This document shows, in pieces, positions 25,536 to 34,749 of a stretch of 64,000 bases of DNA. Within the stretch, counting starts at the first letter, position 1; the number at the start of each line of letters is the position of its first letter. This DNA comes from Bacillus oleivorans (GTDB taxonomy: Bacteria; Bacillota; Bacilli; Bacillales; JC228): NCBI RefSeq assembly GCF_900207585.1, contig NZ_OAOP01000004.1, positions 124,001-188,000 on the forward strand, in the 5' to 3' direction. A program made the translations under genes and the position numbers. The notes under the pieces are model-generated. The model had not been told where the DNA came from, did not search any database, and saw nothing but the letters and a program-made list of their open reading frames with translations.

Positions 25536-26462
25536 TCACTTCATCATCCAATATGTTTCACCAATCGCAAGTACCTTTAACATCTCGTTACTTAACTCGA
25601 GCCGCTCCCACTCTTTATACATACGTTCTAGCGCTTCAGGACCGGTATCATCTGCAAGACGAAAAGCTCCATAATGCATGGGAATAAAGATCCGTCCATT
25701 TAAATCTAAAAATGCTTTGATTGCATCCTCCGGATTAATATGGGAAACCTTCATAAACCATTCCGGTTCATAGGCGCCAATCGGCATTAAAACAATATCT
25801 AAATCAAAACGGTGAGCTATATCTTGAAAGCCTCTAAAGTAACCAGTATCACCGACAAAATAAACAGATTGTTTTGGATTAGAAGCCTCGATAATCCAGC
25901 CGCCCCAATGGGATGTGTTCGTATCGGTTAATGCTCGCTTTGTCCAATGCTGAGCTGGTACAAAAGAGATTTGAAGACCTTTATGACTAAAGCAATCCCA
26001 CCATTTTGCTTCGACTACGTGCTGGTAGCCTCTTCTGATAAAAAGGGACTTAAGGCCAATCGGCACATAAAAAGTTGGATTGCCTTTTAGTTTTTTTATA
26101 GATCCAAAGTCCAGATGATCATAATGCCCGTGAGATATGACTACAATATCAATCTCTGGCAGCTGCTCAATCGGAATTCCCGGTTCAGTCATTCTTTTCT
26201 GTACTCCCATCCAATTTGCCCAGACAGGATCCGTTAGAATATTGAGTCCTTCGAGCTGAATCAAAAAGGTAGAATGACCAATCCACGTGATGGAACGATC
26301 AGTTCGGTTTTGTTGCAGCTGGAAAATCTCTTTTCTCTCAGCCTGCTGGATTTGTTTAGTCAAGTCTTTTTTAGTCGCTCTTCTTTCTTTTTGCCACCGC
26401 AACATATCGGTAAATGTTTTTGTATTGATGACATTATCGTAGTTCTGATACCTCTTTTTCAT
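25536..26462 (-). CDS. MBL-fold metallo-hydrolase (NAPE-PLD-like)
   Basis: The 308-residue protein carries the metallo-beta-lactamase motif SHGHYDHLD (HxHxDH), then WIGHSTFLIQ, FVGDTGY and PMHYGAF, which together give the di-zinc site. Length and the ILTDPVWANW segment match the family including N-acyl-phosphatidylethanolamine phospholipase D and UlaG. The likely activity is phosphodiester or lactone hydrolysis; substrate is unknown. GGAGGTGCAGCG precedes the ATG. Confidence 0.85.
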   Translation of the reverse strand: MKKRYQNYDNVINTKTFTDMLRWQKERRATKKDLTKQIQQAERKEIFQLQQNRTDRSITWIGHSTFLIQLEGLNILTDPVWANWMGVQKRMTEPGIPIEQLPEIDIVVISHGHYDHLDFGSIKKLKGNPTFYVPIGLKSLFIRRGYQHVVEAKWWDCFSHKGLQISFVPAQHWTKRALTDTNTSHWGGWIIEASNPKQSVYFVGDTGYFRGFQDIAHRFDLDIVLMPIGAYEPEWFMKVSHINPEDAIKAFLDLNGRIFIPMHYGAFRLADDTGPEALERMYKEWERLELSNEMLKVLAIGETYWMMK

Positions 26463-26537
26463 CGCTGCACCTCCCGTTCCATTGTACGATTTCCTTGTTA
26501 AAAATCTTCTTTCTTCATGAATTTTTTACACATATTT

Positions 26538-26565
26538 TAAAATGGCGGCCAATATCGGCCGCCAT
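26538..26565 (-). terminator. Terminator of the DUF819 gene
   Basis: ATGGCGGCC (26542-26550) and GGCCGCCAT (26557-26565) form a perfect nine-bp stem, followed on the reverse strand by TTTTAAAAT. Confidence 0.85.
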
Positions 26566-26583
26566 CATCTTATAAAATTTTAT

Positions 26584-27804
26584 TCACATCATGCTTTGGA
26601 ACCAATAACCCATAAAGCTGCCGATATAGTTTCCGATAATATAGCCTAATGTTCCAACGAGCATAATAGGCGCAATTAAATCAGTCCATCCCCTTGAAAC
26701 TGCCATTGCTGCTGCCGTCGTTGGTCCGCCGACATTGGCATTACTGGCTAAAATCATTTCTTCCAGGTTAAATTTAAACAATCTTCCAAAGAAAAAGGTG
26801 ATCACCATATTACCTAAAACAATAATAGCAACAAAAACTAAAAGTAATGGAGCTGCCTCTATTAAAAGCGGGAGTGATGCTGGAACTCCAATAACCACAA
26901 AGAATAAATAAATTAAATATGTTCCTAATTCTTGAGCACCATTGATTCGTTCAAAGAAACGATGGAAGAAGGTGACCAAAAGAACGGTAATAGTTGTTAA
27001 CATTAAATATTTGTCTCCAAAAATTCCATCGAGAATCACATGAAATGTATTTCCCGTTTCTTCACTTGGGATCCAACCGTTAAATACTTGCGCAAGCTTA
27101 AACGAAACAGCCACAATCACAAACGAACTTCCCAACGCAAAGGCAATATCCTTTAATGAGATATCTTTTCTCTTCCAGTAAGCCGAACTTTGAGTTTCTC
27201 CCTCATTTGTACCGTTTTTTTCAACTTGGTCGATATAAGGGGTTTTAAACTTATTTCTGAAAAATGAGATGGAAGGGATTGCTATTAAAACAAAGAAATA
27301 AATAGCCATCAAAAAATTATCGGCTACTGTAGCAGCTGAAACCATTTCACCTGGTGTTTCAAATTTGGCGGCAAGTGCTGCAAAGTTAACTCCTCCGCCA
27401 ATATAAGATCCCGTCATCACCGCACCGATTTTATCAAGGACTGGTATGTAATCCTTCAAAGTGATAAACGCAACCGTAACCCCAGCAACCGTCCCGATTG
27501 AACTAATCAGAAATATAATAAGAAGCTTACCGCTTTCATTCCAGATCTTTTTTAAATTGGCTTGAAATAACAAAAGCGGAATCGCTAATGGAATGACATA
27601 CACCCAAACTGCATCATAGACAGGGGATGCTGTCGGAATAATATTTAAGTTTGCGAGAATCATAGCCCCGACTAGTGCAATAATCGCACCAGAAACCTTT
27701 GATGCCCACTTATATTTCTGTTCTAAATAAATGCTGAAAGCAGCCCATGCCGCTAAAAAAGCCCACAGGAGCCATGTTTCATCTGGCTTAATCAAACTTT
27801 CCAA
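26584..27804 (-). CDS. DUF819 family membrane protein (YjcL-like)
   Basis: The 406-residue protein has about ten to twelve membrane segments, with the conserved blocks GGGVNFAALAAKFETP and ASNANVGGPTTAAAMAVSRGW typical of DUF819. The fold resembles sodium-dependent carboxylate or bile-acid transporters. B. subtilis YjcL is the closest named relative I recall. It probably transports an amino acid-like solute, which is inference. The start is TTG at 27804 after GGAAGAG. Confidence 0.82.
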   Translation of the reverse strand: MESLIKPDETWLLWAFLAAWAAFSIYLEQKYKWASKVSGAIIALVGAMILANLNIIPTASPVYDAVWVYVIPLAIPLLLFQANLKKIWNESGKLLIIFLISSIGTVAGVTVAFITLKDYIPVLDKIGAVMTGSYIGGGVNFAALAAKFETPGEMVSAATVADNFLMAIYFFVLIAIPSISFFRNKFKTPYIDQVEKNGTNEGETQSSAYWKRKDISLKDIAFALGSSFVIVAVSFKLAQVFNGWIPSEETGNTFHVILDGIFGDKYLMLTTITVLLVTFFHRFFERINGAQELGTYLIYLFFVVIGVPASLPLLIEAAPLLLVFVAIIVLGNMVITFFFGRLFKFNLEEMILASNANVGGPTTAAAMAVSRGWTDLIAPIMLVGTLGYIIGNYIGSFMGYWFQSMM

Positions 27805-27899
27805 GACAAATCTCTTCCTTTCCCCTTTATTTTTTCTCTTCTATTTAACCATAAGTTTAAATTTTCTAACAAGTTATTATTAGTAGAACTATTAATTTG

Positions 27900-29783
27900 C
27901 TAAGCTTGAAAATACTTTCTTTTGTAATTTGATAAAGCGACTAACGGCCAAATGTAGCGATAACTATGATAGTGAATATAAAAGAAATCAGCCATCCCTT
28001 GCCCCGTCGGATACCTCTCTGTCCAAGAATAATTCCCGCTATTTCTAATTAAAAATGCAATCCCATTATCAATCTGCCTGGATGGTCTGTCAGACCCAGC
28101 AATTAAGGCATCTACGGCCCATGCCGTTTGTGTCAGTGTACTATCATTCAAAGGAATAAATTTTTTATAAATATCACTCTTACAGGATTCTCCCCAGCCT
28201 CCATCCGTGTTTTGTGTTTGTTTCAGCCAGCGAATCGCTTTTTGAATAGCTGGATGATTAGGAGACTCTCCTACTGCGATAAGTCCAGTTATGGCTGCCC
28301 ATGTTCCATAAAGATAACAAATCCCCCATCTTCCATACCATGACCCATTCTTTTCTTGCTGACCATAAATCCACTTGACTGCCTTCTCTACCCGATTATT
28401 AGGATTTTTAAACTGTGTATAGTTTCCTAAAAACTCTAATGTTCTGCCGGTTAAATCAACAGATGACGGATCCATCAGAAAAAACTCAGCTCCTTCAACT
28501 GGAAGCAGCTCTAGCATTCTATTATTAATTCCTCTTTCAAAGGCTGGCCAGCCTCCGTCTCTATTTTGCATCGTATGCAGCCATCCAATCCCCCGCTTCC
28601 ATGCCTGAAGATGATTAGGATCATCTAAGGCTGCATTCGTTAAAGAACGGAGACTGGCTGTCGTATCATCAACATCCGGATTGATCGTGTTACTTTCTGA
28701 AAATCCCCATCCCCCTGGTTCACCCTTTGGATTATGCACAACCCAATCTCCGTATTTCTGATGCTGTTTAGTCAATAGATATTGATTGGCTTTTATAATC
28801 GCCGGGTCATAATCGGGCAGTCCTGCCTTTTGCAGCGCCATCCCAATAAGAGATGTATTCCAGACAGCCGCAGTTGTATATTGGATGTGTACCTGTTCGC
28901 TGATGACAGTTCCCATCGACGCTAATCCCTCTACTGCTTTAACAATTATAGGGTCTTGTTTCGACGCCCCTAAAGCAAGCATTGCAAAAATCATATAAAA
29001 AGTGGAACTAAAATAGCTTAGCAATGTTCCGTCCGGCTCAATTCTCTGCAGCATATACCGCCTCGCCTCATCTAATGCACGCGCCCGGATTCGCTCAGGA
29101 ATTCCAAGCAATGTGCTGATTCCGTGTTGAATCATTGAAAAAAAGGTGCGCCATTCTTTTGAGCGGTACTCCTCCCAGTAATCATTCCGTTCAGATATAT
29201 GCAGATTAGAAAGATCAGGGCTCCGATTCGTTCTTATCTGAAATCGTAGACTGGTTAGGATCATCATCGGCGCTAAATTGGCACGTGCAAATACAGAGAT
29301 ATCATAAAAATTAAATGGAAAGGAGCGCGGCAAAAGAATAAATTCTGCAGGGAACGGAAAAAAGGATGGCCATGGATATTGTCCTGTCATTGCAAGCAAG
29401 ACCTTTGTATATACCTTTGCTTTTTTTAATCCGCCTTTTTGCCGGATAAAATGGCTCGCCCTTTTCATATGAGGGTCCGTTTTCTGGCGATAGCCCGAAT
29501 ACAAAAGCGCATAGTACGCGTCTATCGTTAGGGAAAGATTCCCCTCTGTCTCATCCTCATAAAGCTTCCATGCACCATTCTGTTCTTGTCTGCTTTCTAT
29601 TCGTTTAACTAGTTTTTTAATAAGTGGTTCATCATGCCATTCTAGCGTTCTTAATAAAATAATCATATAGGCATCAGTTAATATTCCCATCTCAAAAGGA
29701 TATGTCCATGCCCCATCCTCCTGCTGATCCTCTTTTAATATAGCGACCAATCTCTCAATTTCCGCCTGGACCTGTTCAATCAT
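27900..29783 (-). CDS. sqhC: Squalene-hopene / tetraprenyl-beta-curcumene cyclase
   Basis: The 627-residue terpene cyclase has the catalytic acid motif INPDVDDTTA (DxDD at about residues 370-373) and several QW repeats (QNGAWKLYED, RDGGWPAFER, KNGSWYGRWG, TDGGWGESCKS). In many bacteria it forms hopene; in B. subtilis the homologue converts C35 tetraprenyl-curcumene to sporulene in spores, which is more likely here given the genus. GGAGTG before the ATG at 29783 favours that start over one ten codons upstream. It is a single-gene unit. Confidence 0.93.
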   Translation of the reverse strand: MIEQVQAEIERLVAILKEDQQEDGAWTYPFEMGILTDAYMIILLRTLEWHDEPLIKKLVKRIESRQEQNGAWKLYEDETEGNLSLTIDAYYALLYSGYRQKTDPHMKRASHFIRQKGGLKKAKVYTKVLLAMTGQYPWPSFFPFPAEFILLPRSFPFNFYDISVFARANLAPMMILTSLRFQIRTNRSPDLSNLHISERNDYWEEYRSKEWRTFFSMIQHGISTLLGIPERIRARALDEARRYMLQRIEPDGTLLSYFSSTFYMIFAMLALGASKQDPIIVKAVEGLASMGTVISEQVHIQYTTAAVWNTSLIGMALQKAGLPDYDPAIIKANQYLLTKQHQKYGDWVVHNPKGEPGGWGFSESNTINPDVDDTTASLRSLTNAALDDPNHLQAWKRGIGWLHTMQNRDGGWPAFERGINNRMLELLPVEGAEFFLMDPSSVDLTGRTLEFLGNYTQFKNPNNRVEKAVKWIYGQQEKNGSWYGRWGICYLYGTWAAITGLIAVGESPNHPAIQKAIRWLKQTQNTDGGWGESCKSDIYKKFIPLNDSTLTQTAWAVDALIAGSDRPSRQIDNGIAFLIRNSGNYSWTERYPTGQGMADFFYIHYHSYRYIWPLVALSNYKRKYFQA

Positions 29784-29849
29784 ATCGTTCACTCCAGTCC
29801 TTTTTTCTATCAATATATGTAAGAAACGTGGTCAAACATTCAAAATCAA

Positions 29850-29878
29850 TTGACTTTACCGATTCTTGCCTATATAAT
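29850..29878 (+). promoter_or_regulatory. Sigma-A promoter for T-box/proS
   Basis: TTGACT (29850-29855), a 17-bp spacer and TATAAT (29873-29878) form a near-consensus promoter just ahead of the T-box leader. Confidence 0.88.
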
Positions 29879-29904
29879 TTTCCAAAAATATATGTAAAAA
29901 ACGA

Positions 29905-30119
29905 TGAAAAGGACTAGTAAAATGATGTTAACCTTTAACAGAGAGGGAACCGGTTGCTGGAAGGTTCCTATTGGTGCTCATTTGAACCTGCCTTGGAGTT
30001 CTGTATGAAAAGATACAGCGGTTCAATCCGTTATTAGAGTGAGAGTATAGGGCGTTTTGCCTTATAAAGCAGGGTGGTACCGCCAAGTCTTGGTCCCTTT
30101 TGGGAGCCAGGGCTTTTTT
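29905..30119 (+). ncRNA. T-box riboswitch controlling proS
   Basis: The leader contains the AGAGAGGGAA segment of stem I (from 29940), the T-box AGGGTGGTACCGCC at 30071-30084, and an intrinsic terminator (30084-30119) whose left arm includes AAGTCTTGGTCCC and right arm GGGAGCCAGGGCTT before TTTTTT. The T-box binds uncharged tRNA and switches to the antiterminator. A CCT proline codon at 29987-29989 (GAACCTG) is a plausible specifier given the downstream prolyl-tRNA synthetase. The specifier assignment is inferred. Confidence 0.93.
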
Positions 30120-30149
30120 ATTTTTATTTCAAAGATTGGAGTGTAAAAC

Positions 30150-31586
30150 GTGAAGGAGTCAAAGGAATTTGTAAAAAGTGTCACCGCGATGGATGAAGAT
30201 TTCGCCCAATGGTACACAGACATTGTCACAAAAGCAGATTTAGTCGATTATTCTAGTGTTCGCGGTTCGATGATTATTAGACCATATGGGTTTGCATTAT
30301 GGGAAAATATTAAGCAGGCATTGGATCAGCGGATCAAAGAAACAGGGCATGAAAATGTCTATATGCCTTTATTTATCCCAGAAAGCCTGCTGCAAAAAGA
30401 AAAAGATCATATTGAAGGCTTTGCACCTGAAGTTGCTTGGGTCACTCATGGCGGTTCAGAAGAATTAGCCGAACGGTTAGTCGTACGTCCGACTTCTGAG
30501 GTGCTTTTCTGTGAGCATTATAAAAATATCATACACTCATACCGTGACCTGCCAAAACTATATAACCAGTGGGCCAATGTTGTGAGATGGGAAAAAACAA
30601 CCCGTCCTTTCCTCCGTACACTTGAGTTTTTATGGCAAGAGGGCCACACTGCCCATGCAACAGATGAAGATGCTCACGAAGAAACAAAAAGAATGCTTGA
30701 AGTGTATGCCAGTGTTTGTGAAGAACTTTTAGCCATTCCTGTCCTTAGAGGCCAAAAGACGGAAAAAGAAAAGTTTGCCGGCGCTAAATTCACTTATACC
30801 ATTGAAAGTCTCATGCATGATGGAAAAGCACTGCAAACAGCCACTTCTCATCACCTAGGCGATGGATTTGCCAAAGCCTTTGGCATCCAATACCTGGATA
30901 AAGACGGAAACCTCCAGTATGTTCATCAAACATCGTGGGGCTTTACGACAAGGGTTATTGGTGCTTTGATCATGGTCCATGGAGATGACCGCGGCTTAGT
31001 GATTCCGCCAAAAGTCGCTCCTACCCAAGTGATGATTGTTCCGATTGCACAGCATAAAGAAGGAGTTTTGGATTTTGCGTATGATTTGAAGGAGAAGCTT
31101 TCAGCAGTCGTCCGTGTTGGCATCGATGCCAGCGACAAAAAACCAGGCTGGAAGTTTAATGAATACGAAATGAAGGGGATTCCACTCCGCTTAGAAGTCG
31201 GACCAAAGGATATTGAAAACAATCAGGTTGTGTTGGTTCGCCGTGATACAGGCGAGAAGCTGTTTGTATCTATAGATCAAATAGAAGACAGGATTGTCGC
31301 GCTTTTAGATGAGATTCAGAAGAACCTGTTTAATAAGGCAAAAGCGTCACGGGAGGAAAAAACAGCGACTGCTGCTACCTTTGATGAATTTAAAAAGAAC
31401 TTATCTGGTAACCCCGGTTTTATCAAAGCGATGTGGTGCGGAGATCGGGCGTGTGAGGATCAAATAAAAGAAGAAACGGGTGCTACTTCAAGATGTATTC
31501 CGTTTGAGCAGGAGTCGGTTTCTGAACAATGTGTTTGCTGCGGAAAAGAAGCAAAGCATATGGTTTATTGGGCGAAGAGTTATTAG
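30150..31586 (+). CDS. proS: Prolyl-tRNA synthetase, short (archaeal/eukaryote-like) form
   Basis: The 478-residue class II synthetase has motif 2 region [21 protein letters not shown], with [20 protein letters not shown], and a C-terminal zinc-type segment ([35 protein letters not shown]) found in the archaeal-like ProRS and absent from the long bacterial form. It lacks the editing insertion. Several bacilli carry this as a second ProRS beside the long housekeeping one. The GTG at 30150 follows GGAGTG. Expression is under the upstream proline T-box. Confidence 0.94.
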   Translation: MKESKEFVKSVTAMDEDFAQWYTDIVTKADLVDYSSVRGSMIIRPYGFALWENIKQALDQRIKETGHENVYMPLFIPESLLQKEKDHIEGFAPEVAWVTHGGSEELAERLVVRPTSEVLFCEHYKNIIHSYRDLPKLYNQWANVVRWEKTTRPFLRTLEFLWQEGHTAHATDEDAHEETKRMLEVYASVCEELLAIPVLRGQKTEKEKFAGAKFTYTIESLMHDGKALQTATSHHLGDGFAKAFGIQYLDKDGNLQYVHQTSWGFTTRVIGALIMVHGDDRGLVIPPKVAPTQVMIVPIAQHKEGVLDFAYDLKEKLSAVVRVGIDASDKKPGWKFNEYEMKGIPLRLEVGPKDIENNQVVLVRRDTGEKLFVSIDQIEDRIVALLDEIQKNLFNKAKASREEKTATAATFDEFKKNLSGNPGFIKAMWCGDRACEDQIKEETGATSRCIPFEQESVSEQCVCCGKEAKHMVYWAKSY

Positions 31587-31608
31587 CATAAAGAATAAAA
31601 TTTAAATT

Positions 31609-31638
31609 GTCCTTCATACCTGATGAAGGACTTTTTTT
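31609..31638 (+). terminator. Terminator of proS
   Basis: GTCCTTCAT (31609-31617) and ATGAAGGAC (31623-31631) form a perfect nine-bp stem followed by TTTTTTT. Confidence 0.92.
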
Positions 31639-31660
31639 CGCGTTTTGATCTTGGTTAGCC

Positions 31661-31758
31661 TTATGAGAGACATTTGACTGGGGGGCTAGGTGGGTTTTGT
31701 CCTTCATCCCACTTATGATAGACATTTGCCTGGCGCGTTGACCGGGTTTTGTCCTTAA
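31661..31758. repeat. Two copies of a 52-bp direct repeat
   Basis: TTATGAGAGACATTTG (31661) and TTATGATAGACATTTG (31713), as well as GGGTTTTGTCCTT (31692 and 31744), recur with the same 52-bp offset. The sequence is non-coding and shares GTCCTTCAT with the preceding terminator, suggesting it grew from it. Confidence 0.65.
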
Positions 31759-31841
31759 GAGCACTGAACAAGGACCGTTCTTCTTCTCTATCTCCAAATT
31801 TAGTTCTTTTAACCCCTTTAGTATGGCGCTTGCATCCAATT

Positions 31842-31868
31842 AAAAAAGCTCAGGGATTTCCCCTGAGC
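31842..31868 (-). terminator. Terminator of the DinB-family gene
   Basis: GCTCAGGG (31848-31855) and CCCTGAGC (31861-31868) form the stem, followed on the reverse strand by TTTTTTAATT. Confidence 0.88.
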
Positions 31869-31872
31869 CTTT

Positions 31873-32376
31873 CTATTTCTGATATAAATAAAGTCCATAA
31901 TCCTGCATGACTGAGGTATGGCCCATTTGCCGCAGCATCGTTGCGATATTGCCGCGGTGGTAGGCACCATGGGTCGCAACGTGAAGCAGTGTTTCGGCAA
32001 CAGACGTTTCAAGCCTGCCTGCATACGGATTTTCAACAACCATTGCCTGATCCATATCTTCAAAACTGGCTAGCTGTTCTTTGTACTGATCAGATAAATT
32101 TTCAAATATTCCCTTCATTTCCTCCAGACTTTTAGCTTCAACTTCTGGCACTAATTGAAATGAATTCTGCAAAGCTTCCTCCATGCTTTTCCCTGAGATA
32201 ATCTCAAACCATGTATGGTCTACTTGGTAAATATGTGACAGCACCTTCGCTACCGAGGAAAAACCGCTTTGAATCTCCTTGTGATACATATCGTGGGGAA
32301 GCACTAATAGCCGATCAATAATTACATTATTTGCCCAAACATGATAATTGTACATGTCTAATGCAGGATGAACCAT
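31873..32376 (-). CDS. DinB family protein (metal-binding four-helix bundle)
   Basis: The 167-residue protein has the three His positions of the DinB/YfiT fold: YNYHVWANN near the N-terminus, LSHIYQVDHTWF in the second helix and HVATHGAYHRGNIATMLRQ in the third. These bind a divalent metal. Bacillus members include bacillithiol-dependent transferases and uncharacterised damage-inducible proteins. AAGGAGG eight bases before the ATG at 32376 sets the start; the frame extends 14 codons further upstream. Confidence 0.87.
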   Translation of the reverse strand: MVHPALDMYNYHVWANNVIIDRLLVLPHDMYHKEIQSGFSSVAKVLSHIYQVDHTWFEIISGKSMEEALQNSFQLVPEVEAKSLEEMKGIFENLSDQYKEQLASFEDMDQAMVVENPYAGRLETSVAETLLHVATHGAYHRGNIATMLRQMGHTSVMQDYGLYLYQK

Positions 32377-32428
32377 ATTTTTATCCTCCTTGCCTTTATA
32401 AAATGATTGTTTTCCCAATCATAAAACA

Positions 32429-32457
32429 ACTTCCCTGACAACCGCTGTCAGGGAAGT
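32429..32457. terminator. Hairpin between DUF1062 and dinB-like genes
   Basis: ACTTCCCTGACA (32429-32440) and TGTCAGGGAAGT (32446-32457) form a perfect 12-bp stem with a five-base loop. On the reverse strand TGTTTTATG follows, so it likely terminates the DUF1062 transcript. Confidence 0.75.
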
Positions 32458-32473
32458 ATCAGTTTTTTTTAAA

Positions 32474-32977
32474 TTACAATGAAATGGTTATAATCGAATT
32501 TTCTGCGATTTTACTGCTCGGTTTCACCACATTATCGTTCATCCTGATTGAACCCTCCTTTATTTTTCTTGCAATTTCAGAACGACTCGAATCAGTAAAT
32601 TTATCAGAAATGGTTTTATCTAAACGAAAAGTCCCCATGACCTCTCCAATGTTAATGCAGACTAGCTGAATTCCTGCCCCTTTAAATTCTTCCAAAGAGA
32701 GCTCTATTTTCTCTAAATCAATAGTCACACGTTCTTCTTTTAACCGGACATGGTCTGTATACGTTTTATAGATTTCCAGCTTTTTGTTCCACGTATGATT
32801 TTTTTCACATTTAAAAATCGCAAACCGATAAATGGTTTTCCCGTTCGCATTATGCCTCCGGACCGTTGTATCGTAAAAAGGAACAACCTTGCCACAGTTA
32901 CTGCAGTGGCGACGGACCACGTTTTCTTCCTTTACATCAACTAAATTCCAAACTAATTCCTTAGTTGCGATCTGCAT
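32474..32977 (-). CDS. DUF1062 family protein with zinc ribbon
   Basis: The 167-residue protein has VRRHCSNCGKVVPF, NANGKTIYRFAIFKC and EKNHTWNKKLEIY, matching the DUF1062 N-terminal zinc-ribbon-like domain, and a C-terminal segment (SRSEIARKIKEGSIRMNDN) with an S4-like RNA-binding pattern. Function is unknown; the layout suggests nucleic-acid binding. GGTGAAGGAAAA precedes the ATG at 32977. Confidence 0.65.
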   Translation of the reverse strand: MQIATKELVWNLVDVKEENVVRRHCSNCGKVVPFYDTTVRRHNANGKTIYRFAIFKCEKNHTWNKKLEIYKTYTDHVRLKEERVTIDLEKIELSLEEFKGAGIQLVCINIGEVMGTFRLDKTISDKFTDSSRSEIARKIKEGSIRMNDNVVKPSSKIAENSIITISL

Positions 32978-33102
32978 TTTTCCTTCACCTCTTTAAGATA
33001 AAGGAACAGACACATAACTATTTGGATATCTTGCAGTATGCTGAATTCATGACTGTATATAGTAAAAATTTTAATTTGCGAAATTCCTTCCTATTTTTTT
33101 AC

Positions 33103-33134
33103 AGCAAAAAAGGTTCCCCCAAATAGGAGAACCT
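33103..33134 (-). terminator. Orphan terminator downstream of the serine hydrolase
   Basis: Reverse-strand AGGTTCTCC (33134-33126) and GGGGAACCT (33119-33111) form the stem, followed by TTTTTG. It lies about 250 bp after the hydrolase stop. The stretch between (33135-33385) holds no gene that I can support, so it is either a long 3' UTR or an unannotated small RNA. Confidence 0.7.
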
Positions 33135-33385
33135 CTGTTTATACATACTACAGATCTGTTCTGTTCCTTTGTAATGGGATAAATGGGCAGACTGCCCCCT
33201 TGAAGAAAAACCTCTCGTTTTTCAAAAAGCGGAGTCTTATCCAATTCATGGCTTCCATTACAAAGTAAATGTTGGCATAAAGTCAGAACGATCCTTTCTA
33301 TCCAAATAGCATTACAGTAATATTTTAACAAATTGAATAAAGAAATTCTATATCCTTTATTTTTAATTTAGATTCTATGATGCAT

Positions 33386-34678
33386 TTACACCTTTCTTCT
33401 AAGCATTCTTGACCCAAACAGAACAGCCCAGGCAGGACCTTCTTCTTTTATAAAGAATTTAAGGGGCAACTCCAATGCTTCGATGACCAAGGTATCACTG
33501 GCACTGGCTCTTAATTTAAATTTTTCCCCTGCCGCTTGAGCAAACCACTCATTTTCCTCATTTAAAATTGTAATGTTTCCGCCTTCAGCTGATTCGTACG
33601 AACCCTCTAGAAGCTGCAGCTCTCCCGAAGTCGCCTCATAAACAGGTTCAACACTTCGCTTTTGATCAAGAGAAAGACCCAAAACTGTGTTAACGGCCGC
33701 AAGCCAAAGATCCGCAGCCGGTGCTTCGGAGACATTCGTAAGTACACTGACTGCCACTCCTTTTTCCGGAATAAACCCAAAGTTGGAGGAAACACCCGGC
33801 TGGCCACCGCCGTGCTCCACAAGGGTGACACCTGAATAATCAGGTGTTACCTGGAGAGCATAGCCGTAGTAGGAGTTACTTTTAATAGGGTGAAGATGGT
33901 TCCACATTTTATGAGTATACTTAGAGGAATCGGACAAATATACTTGGCCATATTTTAAAAGATCAAGGACATTGGAGCGGATTCCTCCGCCTACCTCATA
34001 GTTTCCTAGAGTGGGCCATGGCTGTTCTTCGTAGGACTTGGTTTTCTTACTATACATATAAGGAACTGAAACATTTTCTAGTTTAGCCACTTCCTCTAAG
34101 CTAAAGGTTGAACGGTACATCTGAAGTGGGTTCAGGATCTTTTCCGTTACATATCTGCGGTGAAGCCTGCCGGTTAACCGCTCAATAATTTCTCCTAAAA
34201 GCAAAAAGGTATCATTACAATAACTAAAATATTCCCCAGGTTCGCCGAGCATTTCGTACTCTTCATGTGCCAAATACTCCAAATGGTCTTTCAGTCTGTT
34301 CAGCTCTTCCCGTCTCCGCATCGGCGGTAACCCGGTTGTATGGGAAAGCAAATGATAGATTTTAATTTTATCCATATCCTTTACACCATTAAGCTGAAAT
34401 TCTGGTATGTACTTAACAACTGGGTCATGGACTGAAAGCTTGCCTTCCTCTTCCAACTGTATAATAGCTAGTGCTGTAAATGATTTTGTTACAGAGGCAA
34501 TTCCAAAAATCGTTTCTGGAGTTACCGGTTCCTTAGTAGTTACATTGCGATACCCAAATCCTTTTTTGTAAATCACCTCTCCGTTTTGGGAAACAGCTAC
34601 TGCGGCACCAGGGATATGTTTTTCCCTCATTATCTTTTCTACATAAGACTCGAAATCCTGCCATTTTTGCTCAGACAT
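33386..34678 (-). CDS. Serine hydrolase, beta-lactamase class C / penicillin-binding-like
   Basis: The 430-residue protein has the SxxK nucleophile motif in GIASVTKSFTALAI (about residues 67-70), the YxN motif in YFSYCNDTF and HGGGQPGVSS as third motif. A C-terminal beta-barrel-like domain of about 90 residues follows. No signal peptide is evident, so it is probably a cytoplasmic esterase or D-amino peptidase rather than a secreted lactamase. GGAGTGGAG before the ATG at 34678 sets the start. Confidence 0.87.
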   Translation of the reverse strand: MSEQKWQDFESYVEKIMREKHIPGAAVAVSQNGEVIYKKGFGYRNVTTKEPVTPETIFGIASVTKSFTALAIIQLEEEGKLSVHDPVVKYIPEFQLNGVKDMDKIKIYHLLSHTTGLPPMRRREELNRLKDHLEYLAHEEYEMLGEPGEYFSYCNDTFLLLGEIIERLTGRLHRRYVTEKILNPLQMYRSTFSLEEVAKLENVSVPYMYSKKTKSYEEQPWPTLGNYEVGGGIRSNVLDLLKYGQVYLSDSSKYTHKMWNHLHPIKSNSYYGYALQVTPDYSGVTLVEHGGGQPGVSSNFGFIPEKGVAVSVLTNVSEAPAADLWLAAVNTVLGLSLDQKRSVEPVYEATSGELQLLEGSYESAEGGNITILNEENEWFAQAAGEKFKLRASASDTLVIEALELPLKFFIKEEGPAWAVLFGSRMLRRKV

Positions 34679-34709
34679 TTTCTCCACTCCATTTATCAAA
34701 TGATGAAAA

Positions 34710-34735
34710 TAAAGCCCACCAAGTGTGGGCTTTTT
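34710..34735. terminator. Bidirectional-looking terminator between amidase and hydrolase
   Basis: AAGCCCAC (34712-34719) and GTGGGCTT (34725-34732) form the stem. Reverse strand continues TATTTTC and forward strand TTTGATG. It ends the amidase transcript. Confidence 0.8.
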
Positions 34736-34749
34736 GATGATTTGGTTAC

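Noticed and set aside
31483-31839. 118-codon reverse-strand frame at the end of proS
   Set aside because: Overlaps the proS 3' end, its terminator and the 52-bp repeat, with low-complexity product.
33071-33331. 86-codon reverse-strand frame
   Set aside because: It runs through an intrinsic terminator and has no ribosome binding site or recognised motif.
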